Shown: in pieces, positions 33,501 through 47,200 of the stretch | Layout of the letters: every line of letters starts with the position of its first letter | How positions within the stretch are numbered: the stretch's first letter is position 1 | NCBI GenBank assembly: GCA_023101725.1 | Contig: JALJCO010012628.1 | Location: 1-64,000, forward strand | Direction of reading: 5' to 3' | Length of the DNA: 64,000 bases | Source: Atherinomorus stipes | Taxonomy: Eukaryota; Chordata; Actinopteri; Atheriniformes; Atherinidae | Position numbers and translations under genes: made by a program | The notes under the pieces: generated by a model | What the model saw: the letters and a program-made list of their open reading frames with translations, nothing else | What the model was told of the DNA's origin: nothing | Database searches by the model: none

Positions 33501-36500
33501 TGTTTATGACCCAAATGTTTACTGACTGTTTATGATCCAGATGTTTACTGACTGTTTATGATCCAGATGTTTACTGACTGTTGATGATCCAGATGTTTAC
33601 TGACTGTTTATGATCCAGATGTTTACTGACTGTTTATGACCCAAATATTTACTGACTGTTTATGATCCAGATGTTTACTGACTGTTTATGACCCAGATGT
33701 TTACTGACTGTTTATGACCCAGATGTTTACTGACTGTTGATGATCCAGATCCCAAATGTTTACTGACTGTTTATGATCCAGATGTTAACTGACTGTTGAT
33801 GATCCAGATGTTTACTGACTGTTTATGATCCAGATCCCAAATGTTTACTGACTGTTTATGATCCAGATGTTTACTGACTGTTTATGACCCAGATGTTTAC
33901 TGACTGTTGATGATCCAGATCCCAAATGTTTACTGACTGTTTATGAGCCAGGTGTTTACTGACTGTTGATGATCCAGATCCCAAATGTTTACTGACTGTT
34001 GATGATCCAGATGTATACTGACTGTTGATGATCCAGATCCCAAATGTTTACTGACCGTTTATGACCCAGATGTTTACTGACTGTTTATGACCCAAATGTT
34101 TACTGACTGTTTATGATCCAGATGTTTACTGACTGTTTATGATCCAGGTACCTGATGTTTACTGACTGTTTATGACCCAAATGTTTACTGACTGTTTATG
34201 ATCCAGGTACCTGATGTTTACTGACTGTTTATGACACAGATGTTTACTGACTGTTTATGATCCAGATGTTTACTGACTGTTGATGACCCAGATGTTTACT
34301 GACTGTTTATGATCCAGATGTTTACTGACTGTTTATGACCCAAATGTTTACTGACTGTTTTTGATCCAGATGTTTACTGACTGTTGATGACCCAGATGTT
34401 TACTGACTGTTGATGACCCAGATGTTTACTGACTGTTTATGATCCAGATGTTAACTGACTGTTGATGATCCAGATGTTTACTGACTGTTTATGATCCAGA
34501 TCCCAAATGTTTACTGACTGTTTATGATCCAGATGTTTACTGACTGTTTATGACCCAGATGTTTACTGACTGTTGATGATCCAGATCCCAAATGTTTACT
34601 GACTGTTTATGAGCCAGGTGTTTACTGACTGTTGATGATCCAGATCCCAAATGTTTACTGACTGTTTATGATCCAGATGTTTACTGACTGTTGATGATCC
34701 AGATGTTTACTGACTGTTTATGACCCAGTTGTTCTTACTGACTGTTGATGATCCAGATCCCAAATGTTTACTGACCGTTTATGACCCAGATGTTTACTGA
34801 CTGTTTATGATCCAGGTACCTGATGTTTACTGACCGTTTATGACCCAGATGTTTACTGACTGTTTATGATCCAGGTACCTGATGTTTACTGACTGTTTAT
34901 GACCCAAATGTTTACTGACTGTTTATGATCCAGGTACCTGATGTTTACTGACTGTTTATGACCCAAATGTTTACTGACTGTTTATGACCCAGATGTTTAC
35001 TGACTGTTGATCCAGATCCCAAATGTTTACTGTTAATGATCCAGATGTTTACTGACTTTTTATGATCCAGATGTTTACTGACTGTTGATGATCCAGATCC
35101 CAAATGTTTACTGACTGTTTATGATCCAGATGTTTACTGACTGTTGATGATCCAGATCCCAAATGTTTACTGACTGTTTATGATCCAGGTGTTTACTGAC
35201 TGTTGATGATCCAGATCCCAAATGTTTACTGACTGTTTATGATCCAGATGTTTACTGACTGTTTATGACCCAGATGTTCTTACTGACTGTTGATGATCCA
35301 GATCCCAAATGTTTACTGACTGTTTATGATCCAGGTGTTTACTGACTGTTGATGATCCAGATCCCAAATGTTTGCTGACTGTTGATGACCCAGATGTTTA
35401 CTGACTGTTGATGATCCAGATCCCAAATGTTTACTGACTGTTTATGATCCAGATGTTTACTGACTGTTGATGATCCAGATGTTTACTGACTGTTTATGAC
35501 CCAGATGTTCTTACTGACTGTTGATGATCCAGATCCCAAATGTTTACTGACTGTTTATGATCCAAGTGTTTACTGACTGTTGATGATCCAGATCCCAAAT
35601 GTTTACTGACTGTTGATGACCCAGATGTTTACTGACTGTTTATGACCCAGATGTTTACTGACTGTTGATGATCCAGATCCCAAATGTTTACTGACTGTTT
35701 ATGACCCAGATGTTTACTGACTGTTGATGATCCAGATCCCAAATGTTTACTGTTTATGATCCAGATGTTTACTGACTGTTTATGATCCAGGTACCTGATG
35801 TTTACTGACTGTTTATGACCCAAATGTTTACTGACTGTTTATGATCCAGGTATCTGATGTTTACTGACTGTTTATGATCCAGATGTTTACTGACTGTTGA
35901 TGATCCAGATGTTTACTGACTGTTGATGATCCAGATGTTTACTGACTGTTTATGACCCAGATGTTCTTACTGACTGTTGATGATCCAGATCCCAAATGTT
36001 TACTGACTGTTTATGATCCAGATGTTTACTGACTGTTTATGATCCAGATGTTTACTGACTGTTGGTGATCCAGATTCCAAATGTTAACTGACTGCTTATG
36101 ATCCAGATGTTTACTGACTGTTGATGATCCAGATGTTTACTGACTGTTTATGACCCAGATGTTTACTGACCGTTTATGACCCAGATGTTTACTGACTGTT
36201 TATGATCCAGATGTTTACTGACTGTTTATGATCCAGGTACCTGATGTTTACTGACTGTTTATGACCCAAATGTTTACTGACTGTTTATGATCCAGGTACC
36301 TGATGTTTACTGACTGTTTATGATCCAGATGTTTACTGACTGTTGATGATCCAGATGTTTACTGACTGTTTATGACCCAGATGTTTACTGACTGTTTATG
36401 ATCCAGATGTTTACTGACTGTTTATGACCCAGATGTTTACTGACTGTTGATGATCCAGATCCCAAATGTTTACTGACTGTTTATGATCCAGATGTTTACT

Positions 36501-38213
36501 GACTGTTGGTGATCCAGATCCCAAATGTTAACTGACTGTTTATGATCCAGATGTTTACTGACTGTTGATGATCCAGATGTTTACTGACTGTTGATGATCC
36601 AGATGTTTACTGACTGTTTATGACCCAGATGTTTACTGACCGTTTATGACCCAGATGTTTACTGACTGTTTATGATCCAGATGTTTACTGACTGTTTATG
36701 ACCGAAATGTTTACTGACTGTTTATGACCCAGATGTTTACTGACTGTTGATGATCCAGATCCCAAATGTTTACTGACTGTTAATGATCCAGATGTTTACT
36801 GACTGTTGATGATCCAGATGTTTACTGACTGTTGATGATCCAGATGTTTACTGACTGTTTATGACCCAGATGTTTACTGACCGTTTATGACCCAGATGTT
36901 TACTGACTGTTTATGACCCAGATGTTTACTGACCGTTTATGACCCAGATGTTTACTGACTGTTTATGATCCAGATGTTTACTGACTGTTTATGACCCAAA
37001 TGTTTACTGACTGTTTATGACCCAGATGTTTACTGACTGTTGATGATCCAGATCCCAAATGTTTACTGACTGTTTATGACCCAGATGTTTACTGACTGTT
37101 GATGATCCAGATCCCAAATGTTTACTGACTGTTTCTGATCCAGATGTTTACTGACTGTTTATGAACCAGATGTTTACTGACTGATAAACAAACAAACAGA
37201 GCAGGTAAACAATCATCTTCTATGTGTTGCAGTTCTACATGAGGACCTGTCTATCGGTGGGTGTTCAGAGTCTGATGGAGAGAAGATGTACGCTCTGGAT
37301 GGAGAGGAGCTGTGGTACGCTGACTTCCAGCAGGGGAAAGGAGTCGAGCCTCAGCCTCCGTTTGTAGATCATATCAGCTACCCAGGAGCTTATGAAAACG
37401 CTGTGGGTGAGCTACAGATCTGCCAGTCAAACCTGGGGATTGCTCGTAAAGCCATGAAGGACTTTCCTGTGGAACGCGGTAAGCTCTGATCTTCATCTTC
37501 ATCTTCCTCCTGTAGAAACTATCAGGCAGGTGATCACATGATCTGATCATAGACATGCAGCTGGTTTCCATGGTAACGTAGTCAAACATGATCAGCGGTT
37601 GGAGCTGTAACAGACATGATCTGGTCTAGAACTGATCATTACTGATCAATAACTGATCAGTTTCCACCACAAACTTTCCTCCAATCACACGTCTGATTTC
37701 TGGATGATGTCACCTCCAGAATCCCAGAGTCCAGGTCCTGGACCTCAGAGTCCTGCAGAGAAAGCTGTGTAGACCAGAAGATCTGGGACCAGGTCTTCAT
37801 GTCCAGATGATGACGATGATGATGATGACGATGATGATGATGAGGGTTTGATGGAGAACCAGCTTCACATGCAGGACAGTTCAGATGTTCATTCACCTTT
37901 TAGCCCCGCCCACTTTTCCAACAGAGGCGCTTCCATTTTCTCTCAGTTCTTCCGGTGAGGGTGTTCCTTAGTGGTGGGGGGATGAAGAACGTGCCTGAAA
38001 AGCTCCAGGAAAACACGTCTGGTCCCCCCCCCCCCCCCCGTTCTCATACCAGAGGGAGGATGACATCATCACCAGTCCCGTTTCCCTGAGAACTGTAGGT
38101 AGACCAGATCTAGCATCTGCTGAACGTGTTGGGTGGCTGTATGAAAGCAGCCTTTCTGATGAAAATCCATCCTGGAAAGCTCCACCCAGCAGAAGCATCC
38201 CTGATCATCATCC

Positions 38214-38253
<40 letters not shown>

Positions 38254-40834
38254 CCAGATCAGATGTACTGAGGGAATCACATCTCTCCACGGATACGTCA
38301 CTGAGCGGCAGCCGTGAGCCGCGGCAGGAATCAGGTGATGTGACGCCATCAGCTGATTTCTGGGCGCTGCGGCAGCAGATAGAACAGACCACGGAGAAAA
38401 ACGCCGTCTGATTTTACTGAAAATAAAAATAAAATCATTTCTAAGGTTTAAAAGTCGCCATGATCGGTTCATGAAGAACAAGAACATGTTCTTCCGAAAG
38501 CCGGCGTCAGTCCAAGTCCAGCGGCCTCTCACTGGGCCTGGGTGTTGGTACGAGCTAACAGAGCTAACAGAGCTAACGGGGCTAACGGGGCTAAAGCCCC
38601 ATTCATACCCTACGGTAAATACGGATACGGACGCTTTCATTTGTATCCGGGGGGTCGTTGGGGGCAGTATAGAGTCTGAGTTTACCAATTCATGAAAATC
38701 GATGAAGAAGAGGGCATAAACCTGATGGTGCAAAACCTGACAGAACGATTGTGTGAGTTGGTGAGGGGGCGTATACACCTCTACGACGCAGCGGTACCCG
38801 GTCAGAGGGACAAACAACGCTGTAAGAACAGCTGGGAGGAAATATCAAGCCTGGGACTGACAGTAAAAGCGGCGCGAAACAAATGGAATTTAGCCAGGGA
38901 CCGATATGTCCGCGCCCACAGAGATGCGGTGGCGAAGAGGAGCGGTGATGCTGCTGGGGGGCCAGAGCATCCCATTCTACAGCGTTTGGCGTGATTACAG
39001 ATCCACATCAAGCATCGTAACGCCTCCTCTAACTTTGATGTAAGTAACCTTTTGACTTCTTTGTAAAATGGTCTATATTGAGTTGTTTGTTGTTCGGGGA
39101 TACTGTCCTTTAAATGATTGATAGTTGATAAATAAGTCGCTTTGGATAAAACTATATGCTACATGCAAAGTTTGCTTTCTAAAATCATGTAGGCTATTGG
39201 TAGCATGGGAATAAAAACACTTTTAATCAAACACACATCAGTGAGAAACTGTATAACCACAGGTTAAACATGGCAAAGGCCGTCCCTCTACCAACTGACC
39301 CAAATATTGTCTTTCTGAACATTTCTATGTCCCACACCAATCTAAATAGAAGTAGAAGTTTATGTTAATGTATTTCATATATGATTGTGTACTTCTAGAG
39401 TCAAGATCAAGCTGAGGAGGTGCAGCTGGAAGAGACAGAGGAGGAGGAGGAGGAGGAGGAGGTGCAGCTGGAAGAGACCGAGGAGGAGGAGGAGGAGGAG
39501 GAGGAGGAGGAGGAGGAGGAGGAGGTGCAGCTGGAAGAGACAGAGGAGGAGGAGGAGGAGGAGGAGGTGCAGCTGGAAGAGACCGAGGAGGAGGAGGAGG
39601 AGGAGGAGGAGGAGGAGGAGGAGGAGGAGGGTACACTGCCTGCAGAATCCTCTGTGCCAAAAGCAGTACCACCACCAGCTGATGCTGGAAGCCTCCCCCC
39701 TTCTCAGAGCCCCCAGCCTGGAGCCTCCAAGAAGAGGAAAAGACAGGCAGAGGTTGATCCAGTCGATGCTGCTCTGTTGGAGAGACTGGCAGAGGAACAG
39801 CGCGAGTCACAGCAGAGCAAGAATGTGTTCAGCACTTCCACGTCTTCCCTGAACACTTTTCTCCAGGACCTACCTCCTGCAGATGCCAAGAAACTGATGA
39901 AGCAGATCCAGGAGCTAATGCTTTCATATGGATGGTCATAGATGTATCTGCAGTTCTGCTGAACTATTGTTAGAATTGTTATAATATAACATTATATTGT
40001 TATATTGTTGTTCAGTACTGTTTTTATACAGTTTTTCTCAGCTGTTGCACTTTAGTGCTAAAAATAAACAAGCACTCTAACATTTGTTTGTTGTCATTTA
40101 AGTATTATAACCACACTTTGTATAGATTATAGCCATGGACTGTATATAAAAAAAACAGTATTTTATGTTAGTGGAAAACATTCACTGAAAACATTTCATA
40201 TTGCAGCATTACAATAACAACAACAATAACATGTTTATCAAATGGTCAAACAGACATTCAGGTTACGTTATGTAGAGTGCCACATCTGACATGCCGATCC
40301 TGCCAATCGATCCTTCCTTGATCCGTCTGGAAGTACTCCTTAAAAATCTCCCTGACAGTCATGCCATCCTGAGTGGCTCTTGTGGCTGTGAAGCGGCGGG
40401 TCGGGATGAGGTTGGTGTCTCCCTGGACCACCTGTCTCCACTCTCCAGGTGGACCATCCCTGGAGGTATGCGGCGGCTTTGTTCGGGCAGGTCTTGGTCT
40501 CCCTTCATCAAAAAATTGTGGAGCACCACACAAGCCTTTGTGACGTCCTCCGCCGTGTCAACAGAACACGCCATAGCCCCCCCCAGTATGCGCCACCTGG
40601 CAGCTAGAATGCCGAAGGCATTTTCCATGACCCGCCTTGCACGTGAATGCCGGAAATTATAAACCTTCTGGTCGTGAGTCAGTTGCTGAGATCCTATTAA
40701 GAGAAAAATTATATTAGAAAACCCTGGTCTTTCTCAAAACAATACAAATGCAGCCAGAATTAAAGAGCATATTATAGGTCCATGGACCAAGCACTGTATA
40801 TGGAAGGGCTGGAAAATACTTGCTGTTGTATAAG

Positions 40835-40876
<42 letters not shown>

Positions 40877-40972
40877 ATATATATCTATATATATATATAC
40901 TGTGTGTATATATATATATATACTGTGTATATATATATATATATGTATACACAGTATATATATATATATATA

Positions 40973-41008
<36 letters not shown>

Positions 41009-41183
41009 TGTGTATATATATATATATGTGTATATACACACATAAATAGAGATACACCAATCCAATACCTGGATCGGATATCGGCTCAGAAACTAACAAA
41101 TTAGCTGTATTGGATATCAGATGAATATGACATATCCAGTTATTTCTATTTTTATTAACACCATAATCCATGTTAATTTGTTA

Positions 41184-41218
<35 letters not shown>

Positions 41219-44200
41219 ATTTTTTTTTGCAAGTTAAGATAGTTACCAGTACATGGACAAAACACTTTACAATTCAGAATAGATAAACACTCCAGTAAGA
41301 TGTCACTTATATCATGAATAACATACTGTTTTTTTTTGTTTTTTTTGTTTTTTTTACATAAGAATGAACAGCTGAACAAAACAGAACACAGGGCATAAAA
41401 CAAGAAGTGTTAAAATACTGATGAGAATAGAAAAGTGTATTTACAGATATGACAGTAATTTAAAAAGAAAAGACAAAAAAAAACACAACCAAATGTATGA
41501 ATAAATAAATTGACCCAGTCAAGACAGGAAAAGCTCCACCCCCGCTCCATGTAATGATCGAAGTGTTAATCATCCAGAGACTGAATAGAGTTAACATAAG
41601 AAAGGAAAGAACCCCAAGTTTTGTTAAAGAGATCAGAGCATTTTCTCATGCTGTATTTAATTTTTTCTAGGTAAAGAAAAGCCATTAGGTCTTTCAACCA
41701 AGAATTAGATGGAGGGGGTTTAGAGTCCTTCCACTGGAGTAAGATGCGTCTACGAGCCACAAGCGAAGCAAAAGCGATAACATCTGTTTCCCCACGAGTG
41801 AAGCAGCTGAGGTCGGCAGGGACACCAAAGATGGAGATGGCGGGGCTTGGGGTCAAAGGTCGATTAAGAATTTTTGATAGTGTGCCATAAAAAGAGGACC
41901 AAAATAGATCCAACTTTGGACATGAAAAAAACATGTGGGTATGATTACCAGAGGAAACAGAGCACCTGTTGCACATGTCGCTTACATTGAACATCTTTTT
42001 AAGTTTAACCTTAGAAAGGTGTATTCTGTGAACGACCTTAAATTGTATTAACGTTAGGCTGGCACAAGGTGATGTAGTGTTGACCCTTTCTAGGGCCTTC
42101 TTCCACCATTCAGTTTTAAAGGTGATACCCAGCTCTTTTTCCCAAATACTTCTGACTGCTAGGGGACATGAGGAAGATGTAATTAATCTCATAACTGCTG
42201 AAATAAATTTATGATCTGTGGGAAAAGACAAAATAGTCTCAGTAAAGGAATCAGAAGGTAGATAAGGAAAGTTGGGGATATTGTGTCGCACAAAGTTGCG
42301 AACTTGAAAGTATCTAAATAAGTGAGATTGCGGTAAGTCAAACATAGCTTTAAGGCTGTTAAAGGAAGCAAAGGTATTGTCAATAAAAAGTTGCTTAAAA
42401 CAGGATAATCCCTTATTCTTCCACACGCTGAAAGCCGTGTCAACTGATGGGGGAAAAAAATAGGTGATTGTTGCAGATGGGCATCAGTGATGAGGTGGAG
42501 GAGATATTAAATTTGTGCCTGAACTGCTTCCAAATTTTCACAGTGGATAAAACGACTGGGTTAGAGGTGTAGTTTGAAGGATAGGAGTTAAGAGGAGCAC
42601 AGATCAAGGCTGCTAATGAAACAGACTTACATGAACCTGCTTCCATCTGACACCAACCAGTATTAGGGAGATTATACCATGTGTAGATTTTTTGAATATT
42701 GGCTGACCAATCATATGCTAAAAGTTGGGAAGTGAGAGGCCACCCTCTTCTTTTGATCTATGTAAAGTAGAGTAGTTTGCCCTGGGGGTCTTCCCTGCCC
42801 ATATAAAATATGAGATATGCTGGTCAAGATCTTTGAAAAACGACTTTGGAAGGTAAACAGGTAAGCATTGAAAAAGGAATAAAAATCTTGGGAGTACGTT
42901 CATTTTTATTGTATTTATTCTTCCTAAAAGGGAAAGAGGGAGGGCATTCCAGCGCTTGAAGTCAGACTTAATTTGATTAAGTAAATATAAAAAGTTATCT
43001 TTATAAATAGAGGAAAGGTTGTTTGAGATGTTGATACCTAAATAACGGAAACTGGAGGTGTTCAAATGAAAAGGTAAAACTTGGGCTGGGATTAGTTTTG
43101 CAGCATCATTAAGAGGGAAGCATTCACTCTTATTGATGTTTAGCTTATAGCCTGAGAAGGATCCAAATGTATGTAAGATTTCCAAGATCCTGCCAATACA
43201 GACATCAGGGTGCGAAATGTACAACAATAAATTGTCTGCGTAAAGTGAGATCTTATGCTCAACTCCGTATCTGGAAATCCAGTGAAAGATGAAGAACCTT
43301 TTAGGGCGAGGGACAGTGGCTCAATGGCGAGAGCAAATAAAATGGGTGAAAGAGGGCAACCTTGGCGGCAGCCTCGAGTTAATGGGAATGGTTTAGACCG
43401 GGTAGAGTTGGTAATAACGCATGCTGTGGGTTTATTGTATAACAACTGAATCCATGTAATGAATTTTTGACCAAACCCGAATTTACTGAGGACTGAGAAT
43501 AAGTACTCCCACTCTACCCGGTCGAAGGCCTTCTCTGCATCCATAGAAATGACCATTTCTGCTGCAGTTGGGTTCGGCTTGGAGAGTATTATGTTAAGCA
43601 ATCTACGAATATTTGAAGAGAGCTGTCTGCCTCTTATGAAGCCAGTTTGGTCGTCAGAAATGATCTCGGGAAGACATGGATCTAAACGATTGGCAAGAAT
43701 TTTCGCCAATAGTTTTACATCAGAGTTGAGCAGACCAATTGGTGCACTCTTCCAGATTCTTATTGGGTTTGGGAAGTAATGAGATTGAGGCTTGAGTTAA
43801 AGAAGGGGGAAGTGCTCCATTCTCCAAAGAGTCCTTAAACATATCTAATAACAAAGGGGCAAGTTGGTTGGAAAATTTCTTTAAGAATTCAACCGGAAAG
43901 CCGTCCGGTCCCGGCGCTTTGCCATTCTGCATTAATTTGAGGTTAGCCAAAAGTTCACCTAGAGAGAGTGGGGCATCAAGGCGGCTTTTAGTGGTATTGT
44001 CTATCTCAGGGAAAACTAAGCTATCTAAGAAGTTGTGCATTTGGGTTTTGTCGGGTGGCGCTTCTGATCTATAAAGAGAGGTATAAAACTGAGTAAATAC
44101 TTCATTAATTTCATTTTCATCTGAGACCAAGGTAGACTGATTTTTACGGATCTGAATGATGGAACGTGCTGTAGCTTGACGTTTCAATTGCATAGCAAGA

Positions 44201-47200
44201 AGTTTGCTGGTCCTGTTCCCATGCTCATAGTATGTGCTCTTTGTACGCCTTAAGAGTGATTCTGCCTTATTTGTGGAAAGTATATCAAATTCTGTTTGAA
44301 GCTTAAGCCTTTCAGTTCTAAGATTGCCATTCGGAGTCAACGCGTGCTGTCTGTCGATGCGCTGGATTGCCTCAAGCAACTCGCACTGTCGCAATTTTCT
44401 CTGCTTGTGAATTCTAGCATTATAAGAGATGATCTCACCTCGTAACACTACTTTCAGAGTTTCCCACAAGAGGGAGGGCGAAGTGGACTCAGATTTGTTG
44501 GTCTGAATAAAAAAGGATATTTTCTCCGATATGAGTTCAAGAAAACATCTGAGGATAATAATTCTGTGTTGAGTCACGATTGAGAATGTCTAGGCCTCGG
44601 AAAGAGTTCCAAATCCATCAGAATGGGGGCGTGATCTGAAATTACTATGGACGAGTATTCACATGATTTAACTGAGGGTATTAAAATTTGGTCTACAAAA
44701 TAGTAATCAATACGTGAATGAGAGTGGTGAACTGGAGAGTAAAATGAAAAATCTTTAGCTCTTGGGTGGTAAAACCGCCAAGGATCAACACACCCTATCT
44801 GGTCCATGAGAGAGATAAGGGTTTTTGCCATATTGGACATGGACAAGTTATTTGAATTAGATTTGTCTAGTGTGGGGTCTATTACTAAATTAAGGTCTCC
44901 TCCGAGTATTAAATGATGTGAGTCTAGGCTTGGTAGGTGTGAAAATAGAGCTGACATAAAATTTGGGCAATCCCAATTTGGAGCATAAACGGAGGTCAGG
45001 ATAACAGGTGTTTTAAATAACATTCCCACAACTATAACAAAACGACCATTGGGGTCTGAGATTATCTGCTCTGGGGAAAACTGCAAGCATTTATGCATAA
45101 GTATTGCTGTGCCTCTTGATCGGCTATTAAAACTTGAATGAAAAATTTGGCCAACCCAGGGTTTCCGCAGTCTAGTGTGGTCGCCAATACGCAAGTGGGT
45201 TTCCTGGAGAAAGATTATTTCAGACTTCAGGCTCTTCAGGTGTGAAAATACTCTTGCTCTTTTTATAGGACCACCGAGTTCTCTTACATTCTAGCTTGTA
45301 AACCTGATGGATCCTAATCCCATCGCGTGGTCCGATAGCCATCTATAATAAGTTTGGGTGAAACCATTCAGGATGACCATTATAAAAAGGTGTGTTAATC
45401 AACTGAGTAACATAAAATGGTGTAAAAACTGCCATAAATGTACAAGAAGAAGGTACACAAGTAGTACATAAATAAAAAGTACTGCCCTGTGTGTTTGAAC
45501 TAGAACAGAAGCCTTAACTGGCTCCAAGAGTCCAAGAGTGAAAAAAAGAAAAATCTGTAACACAGATGTCCTAAACCCATCCCACAACACAGGAGAGTAA
45601 GCAGGAGATAACATCTCACTGGATTCCCGTAGGGAGGGTGCGTCCTTAAACAGGCAACATGTCTGCACCAGTAAAGGAACATAAATAAAAATAAAAACTG
45701 CACCTCCTCTAAACATAACTAATGTAGTCACTCTGAGCCACCAAAGTTATTCTTAATCGGCCTCACAAAACACGAGAAACCCAGAAACATCTAGCTAGCT
45801 CATACAGCTCACTTACTCTTTAAGTTCTGATAGCAGAGTTCAGCATCTTCCGCCGAGTCGAAAACGCGCGTCATCCCGTTGATAGTGACCCGCAGCCGAG
45901 CCGGGTACACCATGCCGAAGCGTATGCCATCTTTGTACAGCAGGGACTTCACGTTGTTGAACTTGGCCCGTTTTCTGGCGAGTGAGGCACTGAAGTCTTC
46001 GAAGATCCTGATAGGCTGGCCGCGGAACGAGATGTCTCGGTTCTTCTTGGCCCACAGCAGTACACGCTCTTTATGGATGTACTTGTGAAAACGGATGATA
46101 AAGGGACGGCAACCTTCGGACGGTCTTGGAGCTCGGCTGCGGTGTGCACGTTCCAGATCCTGCAGCATGTCGCCGGTTACTTCTTTAAGCAGCTCAGTCA
46201 TGAAGAGTCGAGCGTCGCTCCCCCCTGCCCATTCTTTTACACCGATGATGCGGAGATTCTTACGTTTGGAGCGGGAAATCAGATCCTCGACCGCCAGTTG
46301 TAATGCTTCGTTCGCCTGCATGGTGGATTCCAGCTTCGACTTCAGTGTGGACACTTCATTTTCCAGAGTGGATATCCCATCTGAGTGAGCGGAAAGTGCT
46401 GTTTCCATATCCGAAATTGTGCTGGCGTGAGCCGCCACCGTATCGGTTATTGACTGAAGTGAGGCATTAATCGGAGCCAAGGCTGTGTTCAGAGAGTTGG
46501 TGAGTTCACTGGTTACATTTTTACGTAGTTTTTCGAGCTCTCCAACTAGCATCTCGAGGGTTAGATGCCCCCCGCTGCCTGCTGCCTCAGAAGCGGCTCC
46601 GCCAGTCTCTCGGCTCGGCGTCGGTGGGTTAAAGTGTTGAGTGAGTTGAGGCTGGTTTTTATTACGAGCACTGTGAGTTTTACTCATTCTGTTGCACAGG
46701 AATTGTAGATGTAGCGTTTGTGGCTTGAAATAACACGGAGGCAACGAAGGGGTTTGGTGCTATCAACAGAAAAAACACATTGTCGGGAGGCACACTTCAC
46801 GCGTCTATTCACAGCGCCGCCATCTTGGAATCCGCCAATTTGTTACCTTTTTAAAACCAGAACAAATGTTTATGTGAAGGTTGATGCCTTCACTCACATG
46901 GTAAGGTATACAGTTCATTCATCCAACTGTATGGGATCTGTATCAGCCGATATGCTCAGCCCAGGTATCAGATCGGATTGGATCGAAAAAAATAGATTGT
47001 GCATCTCTACACACATGTATGCTTGCAAGTTATGTGAACTTTCTAGTTCACAAGTGTATCTAGATTAGACAGATGTTCTGTTTATGATATTTTCATTTGA
47101 TAAACAGTGGAGTAATCATGAGAGTTGCTGCGACAGAAGGTGTCACAGTCAGAGCTGAAGCTGTTTATTCCTACAGTATGAATAAAGTACTTATCTTATT

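Larger units (their letters stand above)
41191..46836 (-). mobile_element. full-length L1-type LINE with poly(A) tail and 16-bp target duplication
   Basis: AATTTGTTACCTTTTT occurs at both borders (41175-41190 and 46837-46852). The minus-strand 3' end has a poly(A) tail (plus poly-T from 41186). The 5' end starts GGCGGATTCCAAGATGGCGG on the minus strand. ORF1 and ORF2 are both present in order, so it is not 5'-truncated. ORF2 carries several stops and frameshifts and the copy is dead. It lies inside the hAT-like element, inside the Harbinger element, and is antisense to the alpha gene. Confidence 0.93.
41047..47009. mobile_element. hAT-like non-autonomous element, split by the L1
   Basis: The left end TAGAGATACACCAATCC and the right end, reversed, TAGAGATGCACAATC are imperfect inverted ends. 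Both are followed by words like GATCGGATATCGGCTC that mark a common fish repeat type. Without the L1 it would be about 300 bases. A clear 8-base target duplication was not found, so the family call is tentative and the borders are approximate. Confidence 0.4.

Noticed and set aside
39325..39852. Poly-Pro and poly-Arg open frames over the GAG repeat
   Set aside because: These are shadow frames of the Glu tract of the MADF-like gene.
40734..41171. Open frames rich in Tyr-Ile
   Set aside because: These are translations of the GT/TA microsatellite.
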